The position numbers and the translations under genes were made by a program. A DNA stretch of 64,000 nucleotides, taken from assembly GCA_002633025.1 (NCBI GenBank), contig NMRB01000076.1, forward strand, positions 578,065-642,064, written 5' to 3'. This document shows positions 54,601 through 64,000 of the stretch, piece by piece. Below the pieces are notes generated by a model. That model saw nothing but the letters and a program-made list of their open reading frames with translations, did no database searches and was not told where the DNA came from. Source of the DNA: Notospermus geniculatus (taxonomy: Eukaryota > Nemertea > Pilidiophora > Heteronemertea > Lineidae). The first letter of the stretch is position 1. Each line of letters starts with the position of its first letter.

Positions 54601-57600
54601 TGAGAGCTTAATATGATATACGACAGTAAATAAATGGGGGGGGGGGGGGNTCACGTTGTATTGCCTACTGATGACAGCAGCATAAGCCAGATGGTGACAG
54701 TTTTGGACACAACGGGTCGAACAAACCAAGACACTGAGAATGAAGTCGAAAGGACAAAAATAAAGAAAAGGAAGACTTGTGGAAGGCGAAGCTTGTTCTC
54801 TATACAACAAAAAATGTCTACAAAGTTAAGATCTTTTTGAACAAGTCCAACTAAATACACGGGGATGAAAAAAATTGGAAACTGCGGAGAAAAAGTGGTC
54901 GAAAAGTAGCAAATGCTATTCATTTGGAAATGGCTTAAGAAAGAGTACATGTAGTATTAAGTCTTACGAAAAATGAATATGTCCTGAATGAAACAATGTA
55001 AAGCTATCAAGTGAACAGCTTTCATTTCAATGTTCTAGAAGATACAGACTCGTCATTAAGGTGTAAAATGAAGCTGGATTAATATGCAGCAAAGGACTAT
55101 TTCGTTAGTTCTTGTTAGAAAATTTGGAAGTGAAATGTACAAAGTCTGAGGAGCTGCAGGCATGTCAATTGCACATGAATTACCACACATACACAACTGT
55201 GAAGCCCAGGCCATTTCATCTCCACAAACTGTACCACCTGAATTTTCACTCCACAGTTGTCTTCACAGCTTTCGTATTTGGCATTTTTTGTTTTTTCCAA
55301 ATGCCAGAGTGAAAGGGGTGCTCAGGGGCGGATCCACGATTTCAGAAAAGAGAGGACGGACTGTGCTAGAAACATTGAAATCTGCGGTGAATTTCAATGA
55401 TTTGCGCCAAATTTCAGAATTTCACGGTCAATTTTACAGATTTGTTGGCCGAAAGGGGGGGGGGCGCACATCGGGTGCAGCCCCCAGATCTGCACCTGGT
55501 GCTTGCCCTTGTGACACGGTACAGAAATTCAATATAGGATGATGTGGCAATTTCACCAACCCTGCGGCTCCTCAGTCTAATTTCTTTATCACACATCATC
55601 AATATGTCTCACACTTTCATGCACACCATACTCACACCAAACACACCTCACAGTTACTTTTTAATGTTTCTTATCACTATACGCAGAATTCCAAACTTGT
55701 TGCAGTGCAATGTTCTCATCAGCAGGTCACCACACCGGACATACAAACAACAGAAGTCAGCTGACGATGGTAAGCCAAAAGATACCAGCACTATTTGACC
55801 AAATATCAATTTCATGATTCTCTACTTTACTAAACAAAGGTTGCTACGGGTAGTTGTTTTCTAAGTACGGTTTCGTACGTTTTGTGGATGCAACAAGTTC
55901 ACATCTTGCCATTCACTCAAATGGAGACTGACATCAACTGCATTAGCCAAAAATGTCAGATAGTGGTTGAACTTCGGACTCGAGACTGAAAGGTCACAGG
56001 TTCAATTCCTGGCAGAGTCACACTTTGTATTCTCAACTGGTCTGAAAGGATCAAGTGATGTGCTGAGCTAGTCTTCTTGAGTTCCAAAAAAGGTCTCTGG
56101 AGATACTGGGGTCATAATGCGAGTTGCCACTTTGCATTCTTAACTGGTCTGGAAGGATGAAGTGATGCGCCGATTGAGCTACTTCTTGAGTTCCATGAAG
56201 ATTTTTGGAGAGACTGGCCCAATAATGCGAAGCGCTTCGAGAATATAGAACAGTGGAAAACTGGCTCATCATGGTCTAAAGAGCTGGAAACATTACCGTA
56301 CTGTAACACTCTATCATATGCTCAAACCATAAATCAAAAATTCAGGCTGATTCCCACTCTGATGTTAGAAAAATACCAAGGAAAACATTGCCGCAGAAAC
56401 TGTAAGGAAGCAGTTGTGACAGCAGCAAACAAGAGTTTCAATTCTTGTTGATTTTCCATCTTGTAAGCAGTTGAAATCAGTCCCAGTCATTTACATACTT
56501 AAGAGAAAGCATTATATAGACAACGTCTTCTCAGTGGCGAGTCGAAGTGGCTGCTCTCCCATGATCATCTACTCTGGCTCTGCGTCTACGTTGCCTTGAA
56601 AGAGTCACTGTGGAAAAATAACATGTTAGCTATAGAGATGAAAAGTTCCATACATGTATAATTTATACCGTGATGAATCAAGCACAGAGGTCATATTTGA
56701 AACAAGGGGTATCGCAGAATCACTTATGATCACGCATATTTTAGTCTGTGAATTTCCTGTCTTCTTTCCGTTTTTCCATCAGTAGTCATTAAAGCTCATC
56801 CAGGGCACACCGTGGTGTTCAGATTCCATGCCATCTGCAGCTGCAAATGACGAAAATCAAAGGAAGCTCGGCATGGAATTGCTATGAAAAACCTAAAAAA
56901 TTTCTTTGTGCAGTAGCTGCACATTCGTTTTATCGTGAAATTCAAACCCACATGAAAGAAAGTGATTCTGCAGTAGAAGAGGCTGATCACAAACAAAATA
57001 CATTTGATTAGGTTTCATAAACTATGGCTTGTAAGGAGAAATATATAAATTTTTCTCATTTTGTGTTTTCTTACAAAATGATATCAAGGTCTCTAAGGTT
57101 TGGGGAGAAGAGCTAACTCTTGATAAGTTGGATGACCCAATTTCATAATCAGTATTGAAAAGTGCATAGAATTATCATATTCTGAAGACAAGTGGCCATG
57201 ATTTGTGATGGTGCTGCATTGAGTTGCTTATATGAGTACGTGGGTTCAGTAGAATACATGTAAACTAAATCAAATTTAATCTGCTAAGGATAATCCCTCC
57301 AAGTGGACAAAATGAAACACGTAACAACTAGGGAACATCTATAACAAAATGAAATGTACAGCTTTTACAATTTTTTTCTCTCAACTCCTGTTTGGGGCAA
57401 ATTGCGCAATGACACAAATGAATATGAATTTGTCAAAAGCCTAGGCAGTTTTAAAATGTCATATATTAACAATCAGGCAACAAAGCCGGGGTAAAAACAG
57501 TGAATCTCATTCTGAGGTCACTTTACTTTAATTTCCATACAACAGACCTCACCAGGTAGAACAGGAAAAATTTGGTATCACCTGAGCCGATCCAGCTCCA

Positions 57601-60600
57601 GGGCTGTAATGGCCACAGATTATTTACAGCCCAGAACATGAGGATGATTCTGGTTCCAATGGGTGACATTAAGTTGAATATCAAACATATTTTGAAAACC
57701 GGTAATGTCTAATGTCTAAAAGCTACAAATACAATATGTGAGAACAAAATGGATATGATTGAAATAAAATCTGAACCTGGACATTTCCAGACCTACCGTT
57801 TTAGACTTTCTCGAGCCGATGACAGCTTGGGCCTGCTGACGTAATAACGGGGGTACCCACTCCTCACTAGGGGGACCTCCTTGGTTGGTAGGATTCGGAT
57901 GGGAGGAGGAGGCATTTCGAGACGGGTATGATCCAATATGGCCCATGTAGTTATTGCAGTCATTGAACATCTGAATAAGAAGGATAGGGTAGCATGAATG
58001 AACAGGGATCTCCTTGGTAAATCCAAAGACGAACAAGACGAGCATGATGATGATACTGTTTTACTTGTATACTTACATAATTTGGATCTTGTCCCATTTG
58101 GCCATCACGTTTGGGCTGAGTGCCACTACCCGTATATATCTGGTCGCCATAACTTTCCTGGCTGGTATTTTTCCCTGTTTTGTCGTAAGAGTAAGTCTGG
58201 GAATAATCATCCTGGAAGTGTATTAAAATGAACTCAGTCCAGGCCATAAAAAGTTTACATCTTGCAACTGCTTTGAAGCTTGGCAGAGATAATACCTTTG
58301 ACAACATTGATGGAACAATACCCCTTCGTTACATGGCGACATATTATCGTTGGTAAATTCCCAAAACACAATAACACCCCACTTACCCCTTGCACTTTAT
58401 CAGACCCAACATCCTGGTTAACTGTATTTGCCAACTGTCTGTTGTCACCTTGTCTTGATATTCGCTCGGGAGGTTGTTCCCTTTGGTCTCCCTCACCGTC
58501 ACCATCACGGTGCCTGTAACCCCCTCGATTTTGTAATGACGGTTGTGACCCGCGATCGAGACTCCCGCTCCGGCTTCTCCGACCATCGTCTCTGACCGAG
58601 TATCTACTTTGACTAGCACCATCATCACTCTCTACAGACAAACCACGGCTCGTACTCCCAAGCTGTGACCGACTACCTGACTGAGCGCCACGACTGTAAC
58701 TTCCCCATTCTGAGTGACTACCCTCCCGTTCCCGTCCATGCTGGTCCTGGCTGTGCCGCCTGTGATCCATATCCCTTGGTCCTTCAGGATTCTGTCCCTG
58801 TTTTGCGAGATTCATAATCGTATTCATAACACTAGAAAGAATAGTCTGTAATAACGCCTGTCCCTGATTTTGCGGCATGTTATTTGGTCGTATTTGATTC
58901 GGTTGACTTTGGCGTGGCTGTTGCTGTATTGGATTTAGACCACCACCACCACCGCCGCCTTGTTGTAGATTCATGAAAAGTTGTTGTAAGTTGTTCAAAG
59001 CATTTTGGTTCTGCACCTGAAACTGTGGTTGTATAGGAGCAGTTTGTCTCATCCCTTGGGGACCCTGAGGAGCTGGGGGAGGTGGCATCAATCTGATGTT
59101 TGGATTTGGTCCTCTCATGTTAGGGTTTGGTGGCATCATAGGGCCTTGGTTTGGCCCTGGTTGTCTGTTATCCTGGTTACTCGGCCTGCTGACTGTAGAT
59201 GGAGGTTGTTCAACTTGCGTTGGCTGCGGCGATGACTGTTGCTGACGCTGAAGCTGGGACACTAGAGCTTGGAGGAAGTTGTTCGTCTGCATCATGACAG
59301 GGTTTCCAAGGAAGGCCTGCTGGGGAGGGCAGTTTGGACCCTGAAGCAGAGAAATATTTGAGGTCAACACAAATCAAAATGGAGGCATTTCCTACATTAT
59401 AGCCATTCAATAGACAATAGGAGCTGTCAGCGAGTTGACCACTAGGTGTCACTACGGCCCAAATCAATGCATCTAGCGGACCTGGTCATTATCGATCGAG
59501 CAGCAATCACGTAGATTTTCCTGTACATTGGTCCGCTAAGACGTTGATGCCATCTGTTGGCAATATGCGCGGCTGACTGCTCCTATTTCATGGAACACTT
59601 AACAAAGCATATCTCCGGCAGGACTTGATTGGATATCCTATCTTCTGAAGACAGGGCACTTTCCAGACAGATATGTTCCTTTTTTTACTCACCACGTTAT
59701 TATGCTGTTGCAGCATCACCTGCAGCCCATTCAACCCCATCATTAGTTGCTGCTGCTGTTGTTGATTTTGGAGCGATGCCGCCAGTAGGGCAATAGCCTG
59801 CTGCATCATCGGGTTCCCCATCGGCATCATGTTAGGCCCTGCTGGTCCCAAGAATCCCATCCCCATTGGAGAGGGCTGTGGTTGCATCGGGCCGGGTCTA
59901 GGCCCACCTTGCATGAGTTGATTCATATTCTGCTGCATGACTTGTAATTGTTGGAAAAGGTTTCGAAGTCCTTGAGCAACTGGAAGGAACACTATACCGT
60001 TGAGTGCAATCATCAACAACTCCGAAAAATTTCTGTCTCCGGAAATAAAAGCTAACATTTGTATTAGCACATCAGTACTGTGAAGTTTTTTTATCGGGTA
60101 GAAATTATGAAGTCCCTTGAGCAGACAAACTAGATACCGGTACCTACCCTGTGGAGGAGGAAGAGGCCGCATTCCCATTCGCATTCCAGGATTTACATTG
60201 TTTAGACTCCTATTGCTGAACGGAGGTGGCATGTTCGGCATGGGGATCAGTCCAAGGGCTTTGACATCACTTCCTGCAGATCTCCCAGTACCCTGGAAAT
60301 GTTAAATACTTATTAATTTGGATAGTCTTGTACGAGAAAGTGTGAAATGTTTTCATAATTTATACTGTTCCAAAAATTTCCCACAAAACAAAACATAATA
60401 GAGATCAAAGTGATTGGCACTACAAAACCGTTAAACTCAGTTAAAATATCTGTAATTTTGTACCTACCACAGAATTCAGGGCCTTGTTGTACAGCTCTGG
60501 GCCAGACATGCCAGGGATGCAAAATGTTGCAGAGATAGACCTGTTTTCTCTGATTTCATACCCATGGAGCCTGGCCTGTACAACCTCAGCATCATAAAAA

Positions 60601-62378
60601 CACGAGAATTCAATGATACCAAATCCCAGAGGCAGGTCATTTTTCATCCCGATCTGAAAAACACGGGAAAAGACTGAGACCGAGGTTTAATCAATGGAGA
60701 ATACTTTCGCTTCAGAATCCACTTGGTATCAGATACTCCTTATTCCACACCTAGGATTGTCCGAGCACTGAAGTAGAAACATCGGCCCCTTTCACCTCGG
60801 AGGTTTCCTGCTGCATTCATATTCGGATCAGCTCTTCATATGAGAGGGTGACACTCTTTGACAGTGCAGATTTTCTCTCGGCTCTCTGGCTTCCTCCAGC
60901 TGTACCTGATACATTGAATTTGCCCAGTCTTGTCTATAGAGCTAATATTGCCATATCTGGTCTTCAGCTGTTGAATCAATATTAGAATCCAAGGCCTATA
61001 TTCATAAAACCTTGCTAGCTTAGTTGGTTGCAAGTTGTGTATTGACCTTAAACTCTTTCACTGCCCACTCCTAAAACGGCTGCAGCCATCCCCAGGCCCA
61101 GAACTGGACCTTTTTTGCCAGTTTTCAACATGAAAAATAAAAAGAGTTATTTTCACCAAACTGGTTTTATTTGGTTCCTTTGATTGTCCTCTTTACATAC
61201 ACCTCAATAGTACCGTATACGCAAATATTTTCGCGAATAAAAATTACCGCGAAAATCGCGAATTGGTCAATACCACCGCGAATTCTATTACACGCGAACC
61301 ATTTTCCAATCACCGACGATCCCATACATGCATAATACATCATGGTAGACTGGTTCCCGTCTTTGCCGCTGCACTCCCTCTGGCACTCCCGTTACGCTAG
61401 CGGAGCGCCAGCAGTGTGGAGCGGCAACGACAGGAACCAGTCTAACATCGTGGTTTGCACGTGACACTGATCTGTCAATCACTCAGCTATCATGGCGCCC
61501 CGCCAGCACCGAGGTTGATTATGACAGTGCGGATTTCTTTTCGGTGGATTTCGCACCATAACTGTCACACTCGCCATTGAAAATGCAGTGTTTTTGAAAT
61601 CTTACATTGGGACCCCAACCACGAATATTTATCCACGCGAAAAGGTACTTTCGGACCCCAACCGCTAAATATTTTAGCCGTGAAAATATTTGCGTATACG
61701 GTAATTCTTTACTGTGTGGTGTGTCTCAATCATCCCACTCTACGTAGCAGTAGTTTGCACCTCGGGCAGCAAAATGGCATCCAGATTTCCACTGAGGCTG
61801 CCAATGTTATTGATGGTGCCACGCCTGTGCACATTTGCCCACCATAATGGTTGTCTGACTTGATCGGCGAGACCAAAGGCTAACACGTGCAAGCGTATCG
61901 CAATGACTTCTGGTGGATTTTTGACGAACTGAACCAGAAGTACATGTTCGTGTTTGGCAATGAAGTGGTGGGAATTTTAACACGTATGCGTACATGTATG
62001 GCAGTGAAAGAGTTAAGCAAGTAACTGAGCCTAGCATTAGCAAGGTTTTATGAATATGGGCCCAGATAACTACTTGCCTGGATAAACCAATGAGGAATCT
62101 TAGCATTCACAGAGGGCAAATTCTCACCTTACTAAAAATTAATTCAGTATCATTCCCACAGAGATCCTCCAGTTGTTTTTTGGTGACAAACTCAGGGGGC
62201 AATTTGTTGATGAATAAACATCTGGAATGCAGATCTTCAAATGCTGTCAAGTGACCTTGGATGAATTCACAATGGACACGACATTGGTAAACATCCATTC
62301 CATCAATCTTGAGTCTCGCTGTATTTGTGTGGTCCCGATTATGTGTGTACTCAACAAGGCCATACCCCTTGCTTTCAC
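51517..62378 (-). CDS. RAVER-like (ribonucleoprotein PTB-binding) RNA-binding protein, 3' ten exons
   Basis: Ten exons on the minus strand: 62378-62128, 60653-60468, 60292-60148, 59979-59693, 59340-58387, 58211-58077, 57970-57797, 52854-52774, 52229-52164 and 51669-51517. All have GT/AG borders and the phases agree throughout, giving 809 visible residues and a TGA stop. The first visible residues carry the RNP1 of RRM2 (KGYGLVEY). Then comes the linker [15 protein letters not shown], which matches the RRM2-RRM3 junction of vertebrate RAVER1/2 (LHSRCL..(D)(R/K)LP). RRM3 ends in SATFCIPG, like the family's SFCAPG. RAVER proteins bind PTB and help regulate splicing in the nucleus. The tail of about 650 residues is Q/N/P/M/G-rich, then R/S/D-rich, and ends in YVKRKRLL, an NLS-like motif. 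The segments GFLGPAGP and AFLGNPV only loosely resemble the PTB-binding motif [SG][IL]LGxxP. The start codon, RRM1 and most of RRM2 lie outside the window. Family assignment is from remembered motifs, not a search. Confidence 0.78.
52164..52229 (-). CDS. RAVER-like exon, Ala/Gln/Ser/Thr-rich
   Basis: 66 nt (22 codons), phase 0/0, acceptor CATTTAG|GCTGTG and donor ACTGTG|GTAAGG. Encodes [16 protein letters not shown] and a short Thr/Ala end. It is phase-compatible with both neighbours. Confidence 0.6.
52386..52704. mobile_element. MITE with CAGGGTTTCCGCCAGA ends and GGAGG flanks
   Basis: CAGGGTTTCCGCCAGA and its exact complement, flanked by GGAGG on both sides (52381-52385, 52705-52709). The interior is very A/T-rich with CCGTACCCT motifs. 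Related ends occur at 19293-19400 and 27715-27841. Confidence 0.7.
52774..52854 (-). CDS. RAVER-like exon, Gly/Ser-rich
   Basis: 81 nt (27 codons), phase 0/0, acceptor ATTTCAG|ACAGTT and donor ATGCAG|GTATTT. Gly/Ser/Pro/Gln-rich, matching the tail composition. Placed after a 4.9 kb intron because this is the next exon to the left with a compatible phase and open frame. Confidence 0.6.
53484..53585. mobile_element. 102-bp palindromic MITE, CCTGTTTCATAAAGTG ends
   Basis: CCTGTTTCATAAAGTGATTT and its near complement; GGTAC motifs pair inside. Confidence 0.6.
54637..54650. other. G homopolymer ending in one N
   Basis: A run of 13 G before an ambiguous base, probably unresolved homopolymer length. 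Confidence 0.9.
55321..55480. repeat. Dispersed repeat, CAGGGGCGGATCCACGATTT start (copy 2)
   Basis: Partner of 48520-48670 with a small internal insertion (GAATTTCAGAATTTCACG) and a longer G run. Confidence 0.55.
55959..56240 (+). repeat. tRNA-like head followed by a twice-repeated 107-bp body
   Basis: TAGTGGTTGAAC and GGTTCAATTCC at 55959-56016 look like Pol III boxes. The following segment (CACTTTGTATTCTCAACTGG ...) occurs at about 56020 and again at 56129. Confidence 0.45.
56666..57911. repeat. Duplicated block 3, left copy (pair 62648-64000)
   Basis: Starts at ATACCGTGATGAATCAAGC in both copies and covers intron plus the 3' end of the GSRKSKT exon. Confidence 0.85.
57797..57970 (-). 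CDS. RAVER-like exon ending GSRKSKT
   Basis: 174 nt (58 codons), phase 0/0, acceptor TTATTCAG|ATGTTC and donor AAAACG|GTAGGT. Includes [17 protein letters not shown] and a basic end RKSK. A near-identical copy of its 3' 116 nt, with one synonymous change, lies at 63885-64000. Confidence 0.75.
58077..58211 (-). CDS. RAVER-like exon, Tyr/Ser/Gly-rich
   Basis: 135 nt (45 codons), phase 0/0, acceptor ACTTCCAG|GATGAT and donor AATTAT|GTAAGT. It encodes [11 protein letters not shown] followed by Gly/Ser/Thr-rich sequence. Composition continues that of the preceding exon. Confidence 0.72.
58387..59340 (-). CDS. RAVER-like exon: large disordered Q/N/P then R/S/D region
   Basis: The largest exon, 954 nt (318 codons), phase 0/0, acceptor TGCTTCAG|GGTCCA and donor CAAGGG|GTAAGT. 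The first half is Q/N/P/G-rich and includes a Gly run. The second half is rich in Arg, Ser, Asp and Gly with RS and RDDGRR patches, suggesting a phosphorylatable, RNA- or protein-binding disordered tail. An open frame of this length with a matching splice phase is strong evidence of coding. Confidence 0.8.
59416..59587. mobile_element. GCTCCTATT-family MITE, copy 3, in a RAVER-like intron
   Basis: AATAGGAGCTGTCAG and CTGACTGCTCCTATT are inverted ends; the interior matches the other two copies. Lies between exons 59693-59979 and 58387-59340. Confidence 0.65.
59693..59979 (-). CDS. RAVER-like exon: Gln/Met-rich low-complexity segment
   Basis: A 287-nt exon, acceptor CTTCCAG|TTGCTC and donor AACGTG|GTGAGT, phase 1 in and 0 out. 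It is rich in Gln, Met and Pro, with a helix-like start ([19 protein letters not shown]) and a run of six Gln after Asn. An alanine/leucine patch ([12 protein letters not shown]) recalls the hydrophobic helices after RRM3 in RAVER1, which is inference. Confidence 0.75.
60148..60292 (-). CDS. RAVER-like exon: Pro/Met-rich linker
   Basis: A 145-nt exon, acceptor ATTTCCAG|GGTACT and donor CCACAGG|GTAGGT, phase 0 in and 1 out. It encodes about 48 residues of Gly/Pro/Met/Asn-rich linker ending in LPPPQ. No domain is recognised. Confidence 0.72.
60468..60653 (-). CDS. RAVER-like exon: second half of RRM3
   Basis: A 186-nt exon in phase 0/0, with acceptor TTTTTCAG|ATCGGG and donor TCTGTG|GTAGGT. 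It carries a degenerate RNP1 (LGFGIIEF) and the closing strand [16 protein letters not shown], which parallels the SFCAPGxPG ending of RRM3 in RAVER proteins. It is separated from the previous exon by a 1.47 kb intron holding three nested mobile elements. Confidence 0.8.
60783..60960 (+). mobile_element. SINE family A, head missing
   Basis: Body and tail only: ATGAGAGGGTGACACTCTTT, GGCTTCCTCCAGCTGTACCT, TTGTCTATAGAGCTAATATT. Lies in the RAVER-like intron next to the nested transposons. Confidence 0.55.
61052..62012. mobile_element. TTAA-site DNA element (middle level of nest)
   Basis: TTAA at 61048-61051 and 62013-62016 flanks the inverted ends ACTCTTTCACTGCC / GGCAGTGAAAGAG. TTAA target duplication points to piggyBac or Kolobok-type transposition. 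No transposase frame. Confidence 0.6.
61211..61703. mobile_element. Inner DNA element with TACCGTATACGC ends
   Basis: Inverted ends TACCGTATACGCAAATATTT (about 25 bp, one mismatch at the inner end) lie inside the TTAA element. The interior repeats ACGCGAAnnTT-type motifs. The TA ends could be a TA target duplication. Confidence 0.65.
62128..62378 (-). CDS. RAVER-like exon: end of RRM2 and start of RRM3
   Basis: An acceptor ending ..ATCATTTCAG precedes this 251-nt exon. It begins with two bases of a split codon and ends in phase 0 at AGTAAG|GTGAGA. Residues 3-10 (KGYGLVEY) are the RNP1 strand of RRM2. Residues 49-63 hold the linker and the first strand of RRM3 (RNP2 CLFINKL). Confidence 0.8.
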
Positions 62379-63508
62379 CTGAAATGATGAAATTATGCTG
62401 TTAATACAACAGACTTAAAAACAAAAGCTAGCCTTTGATCGAAATTAATGGGGAACCCGCACACTAACGTCACAACGTGGCGCTGCGAGCGATGTGACCG
62501 AAATCTCTTTTTTCTAACGTTATTTCCATTTATTTCTGGCGGGAAAATAAGCCATTTGTGTTGGTCGCATGGCAGTAAAACTTACATCATTGTGTAGCAG
62601 ATGAAATTTTCTTTTAAACTCATTCCTTTTTTAGTTAAAATTAAATATACCGTGATGAATCAAGCACAGAGGTCATATTTGAAACAAGGGGTATCGCAGA
62701 ATCACTTATGATCACGCATATTTTAGTCTGTGAATTTACCGTCGTCTTTCTCCTTTTCCATCAGTAGTCATAAAAGTTTATCCAGGGCATGCCCTGGTGT
62801 TCAGATTCACTGCCATAAGCAGCTGTGCGAGTGATGAAAGCCAACAGAAGCTTGGCATGGAATGCTATGAACAACCTGCATGTTTGTTTCATTGTGAAAT
62901 TCAAACCTTTGTGAAAGAAAGTGATTCTGCAATAGAAGAGGCTGATCACAAACAAAATACATTTGATTAGGTTTCATAAACTATGGCTTGTAAGGAGAAA
63001 TATCAGCATTTTTCTCATTTTGTGTTTTCTTACAAAATGATATCAAGGTCTCAAGATTTGGGGAGTATAAAGAGCTAACTCTTGATAAGCTGGACGACCC
63101 AGTTTCATGATCAGTATTGAAAAGTGCATAGAATTATTATACCCTAAGGCAAGTGGCCAAGATTTGTGATGGTGCTGCATTGAGTTGCTAAAATGAGTAC
63201 GTGGGTTCAATAGAATGCATGTAAACTAAATCAAATTTAATCTGCTAAGGATAATCCCTCCAAGTGGAAAAAATGAAACATGTAACAACTAGGGAACATC
63301 TATAACGAAATGAAATGCACAGCTTTTACGATTTTTTTCTCTCAACTCCTGTTTGGGGCAATGACACAAATGAACATGAATTTGTCAAAAGCCTAGGCAG
63401 TTTTAAAATGTCATACATGTAACAATCAGGCAACAAAGCAGGGGTAAAAACAGTGAATCTGGTTCGGAGGTCACTTTACTTTAATTTCCATACAGCAGAC
63501 CTCAGACA

Positions 63509-63616
63509 GTTTTATGTTATGATAGTGCTGGCGATTGATGCCTTATGCGAGGGTCCGTGGGTTCGATTCTGGTAGGAAGCAATGTCTTTCACCTTAGAAA
63601 CTCGATTTCTATTTAA
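63509..63616 (+). mobile_element. tRNA-derived SINE insertion with 13-bp target duplication
   Basis: Flanked by CAGACCTCAGACA on both sides (63496-63508, 63617-63629). The sister block has the single site CAGACCTCA at about 57544. It contains a B-box-like GGGTTCGATTCT. 108 bp. Confidence 0.65.
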
Positions 63617-63884
63617 CAGACCTCAGACAAGGTAGAACAGGAAATATTTGGTATCACCCGAGCTGATCCAGTTCCATTGCTGCAAGGGCTGTAATGGCCA
63701 CTGATTATTTTCATCCCAGAACATGATGATGATTCTGGTTCCAATATTGGGTGACATTAAGTTGAATATCAAACACATTTTGAATACCGGTAATGTCTAA
63801 TGTCTAAAAGCTACAAATACAATATGTGAGAACAAAATGGATATGATTGAAATAAAATCTGAACCTGGACATTTCCAGACTTAC

Positions 63885-64000
63885 CGTTTTAGACTTTCTC
63901 GAGCCGATGACAGCTTGGGCCTGCTGACGTAATAACGGGGGTACCCACTCCTCACTTGGGGGACCTCCTTGGTTGGTAGGATTCGGATGGGAGGAGGAGG
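63885..64000 (-). CDS. Second copy of the RAVER-like GSRKSKT exon, cut by the window edge
   Basis: A copy of the last 116 nt of the exon at 57797-57970, with donor AAAACG|GTAAGT. One synonymous Pro codon change separates them. It lies upstream (5') of the RRM exons, where a tail exon does not belong. It therefore marks a duplicated block: an uncollapsed haplotype, or a second tandem gene whose tail ends here. Confidence 0.6.

Larger units (their letters stand above)
52855..57796. other. 4.9 kb intron of the RAVER-like gene
   Basis: Holds the MITE at 53484, a pogo-like end near 53857, the G run, the repeat at 55321, the tRNA-like repeat at 55959 and duplicated block 3. No exon with a fitting phase was found. 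Confidence 0.4.
60992..62062. mobile_element. Outer MITE (TATTCATAAAACCTTGCTA ends), split by a nested insertion
   Basis: Left half GGCCTATATTCATAAAACC.. (60992-61047) and right half ..GGTTTTATGAATATGGGCC (62017-62062) are complementary. Together they would make a 100-bp element like 19927-20049. A TTAA-flanked element separates them. Confidence 0.65.
62648..64000. repeat. Duplicated block 3, right copy (pair 56666-57911), continues past the window
   Basis: Same orientation as the left copy, with small deletions near 62880 and an extra 108-bp tRNA-like insertion at 63509-63616. Confidence 0.85.

Noticed and set aside
56535-56613. Possible last exon of the RAVER-like gene reading [16 protein letters not shown]
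   Set aside because: It needs a phase the upstream donor (phase 0 after ACG) does not provide; in phase 0 it begins with TGA. The chain through 52854, 52229 and 51669 fits phase and composition better.

Overview
The window is nuclear DNA from an intron-rich metazoan, most likely a highly heterozygous marine invertebrate. Supporting signs are short coding exons with GT/AG borders and consistent phases, tRNA-headed SINEs, many short inverted-repeat transposons (MITEs), runs of ACATGTACATGT, and several segments present twice at allele-like divergence. Lancelet, echinoderm or mollusc would all fit; the sequence alone does not decide. There are two assembly gaps: 9023-9297 and a single N at 54650.

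Two protein-coding genes can be supported, both on the minus strand. The right-hand gene (51517-62378, 5' end beyond the window) is a RAVER-family (PTB-binding) RNA-binding protein. Ten exons give 809 residues: the end of RRM2, RRM3, then a long Q/N/P/G/M-rich and R/S/D/G-rich tail ending in a basic motif. The left-hand gene runs from about 37.2 or 40.6 kb to below 1.1 kb. It encodes a Lys/Ser/Pro-rich, probably nuclear protein that I cannot name; four exons (A-D) join in compatible phases. Its promoter should lie between 40.6 and 51.5 kb, and a CpG-rich stretch with an NRF1-like site at 47.4-48.3 kb is the best candidate.

Everything else is intronic or intergenic and largely repeats. From 1 to 12 kb there are non-autonomous DNA elements, a 60-bp minisatellite and the gap. 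From 12 to 28 kb there are a duplicated 3-4 kb block, decayed transposon proteins, a Gypsy-like pol fragment, a 1.4 kb foldback element made of self-complementary 20-bp units, and scrambled fragments of a ubiquitin-specific protease. From 34 to 41 kb there is a duplicated 3 kb block with exon A. From 41 to 51 kb there are MITEs, SINEs and the CpG-rich region. From 51 to 64 kb lies the RAVER-like gene, with a three-level nested transposon insertion in one intron and a duplicated exon-7 block at the right edge.

Four pairs of same-orientation duplicated blocks dominate the layout. Copies of exon A (three synonymous changes in 441 nt) and exon B (identical) cannot be spliced together in frame, so the blocks look like uncollapsed haplotypes or very recent tandem duplications. 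At least five mobile elements are present in one copy of a pair and absent from the other, which directly shows transposition and defines target sites.
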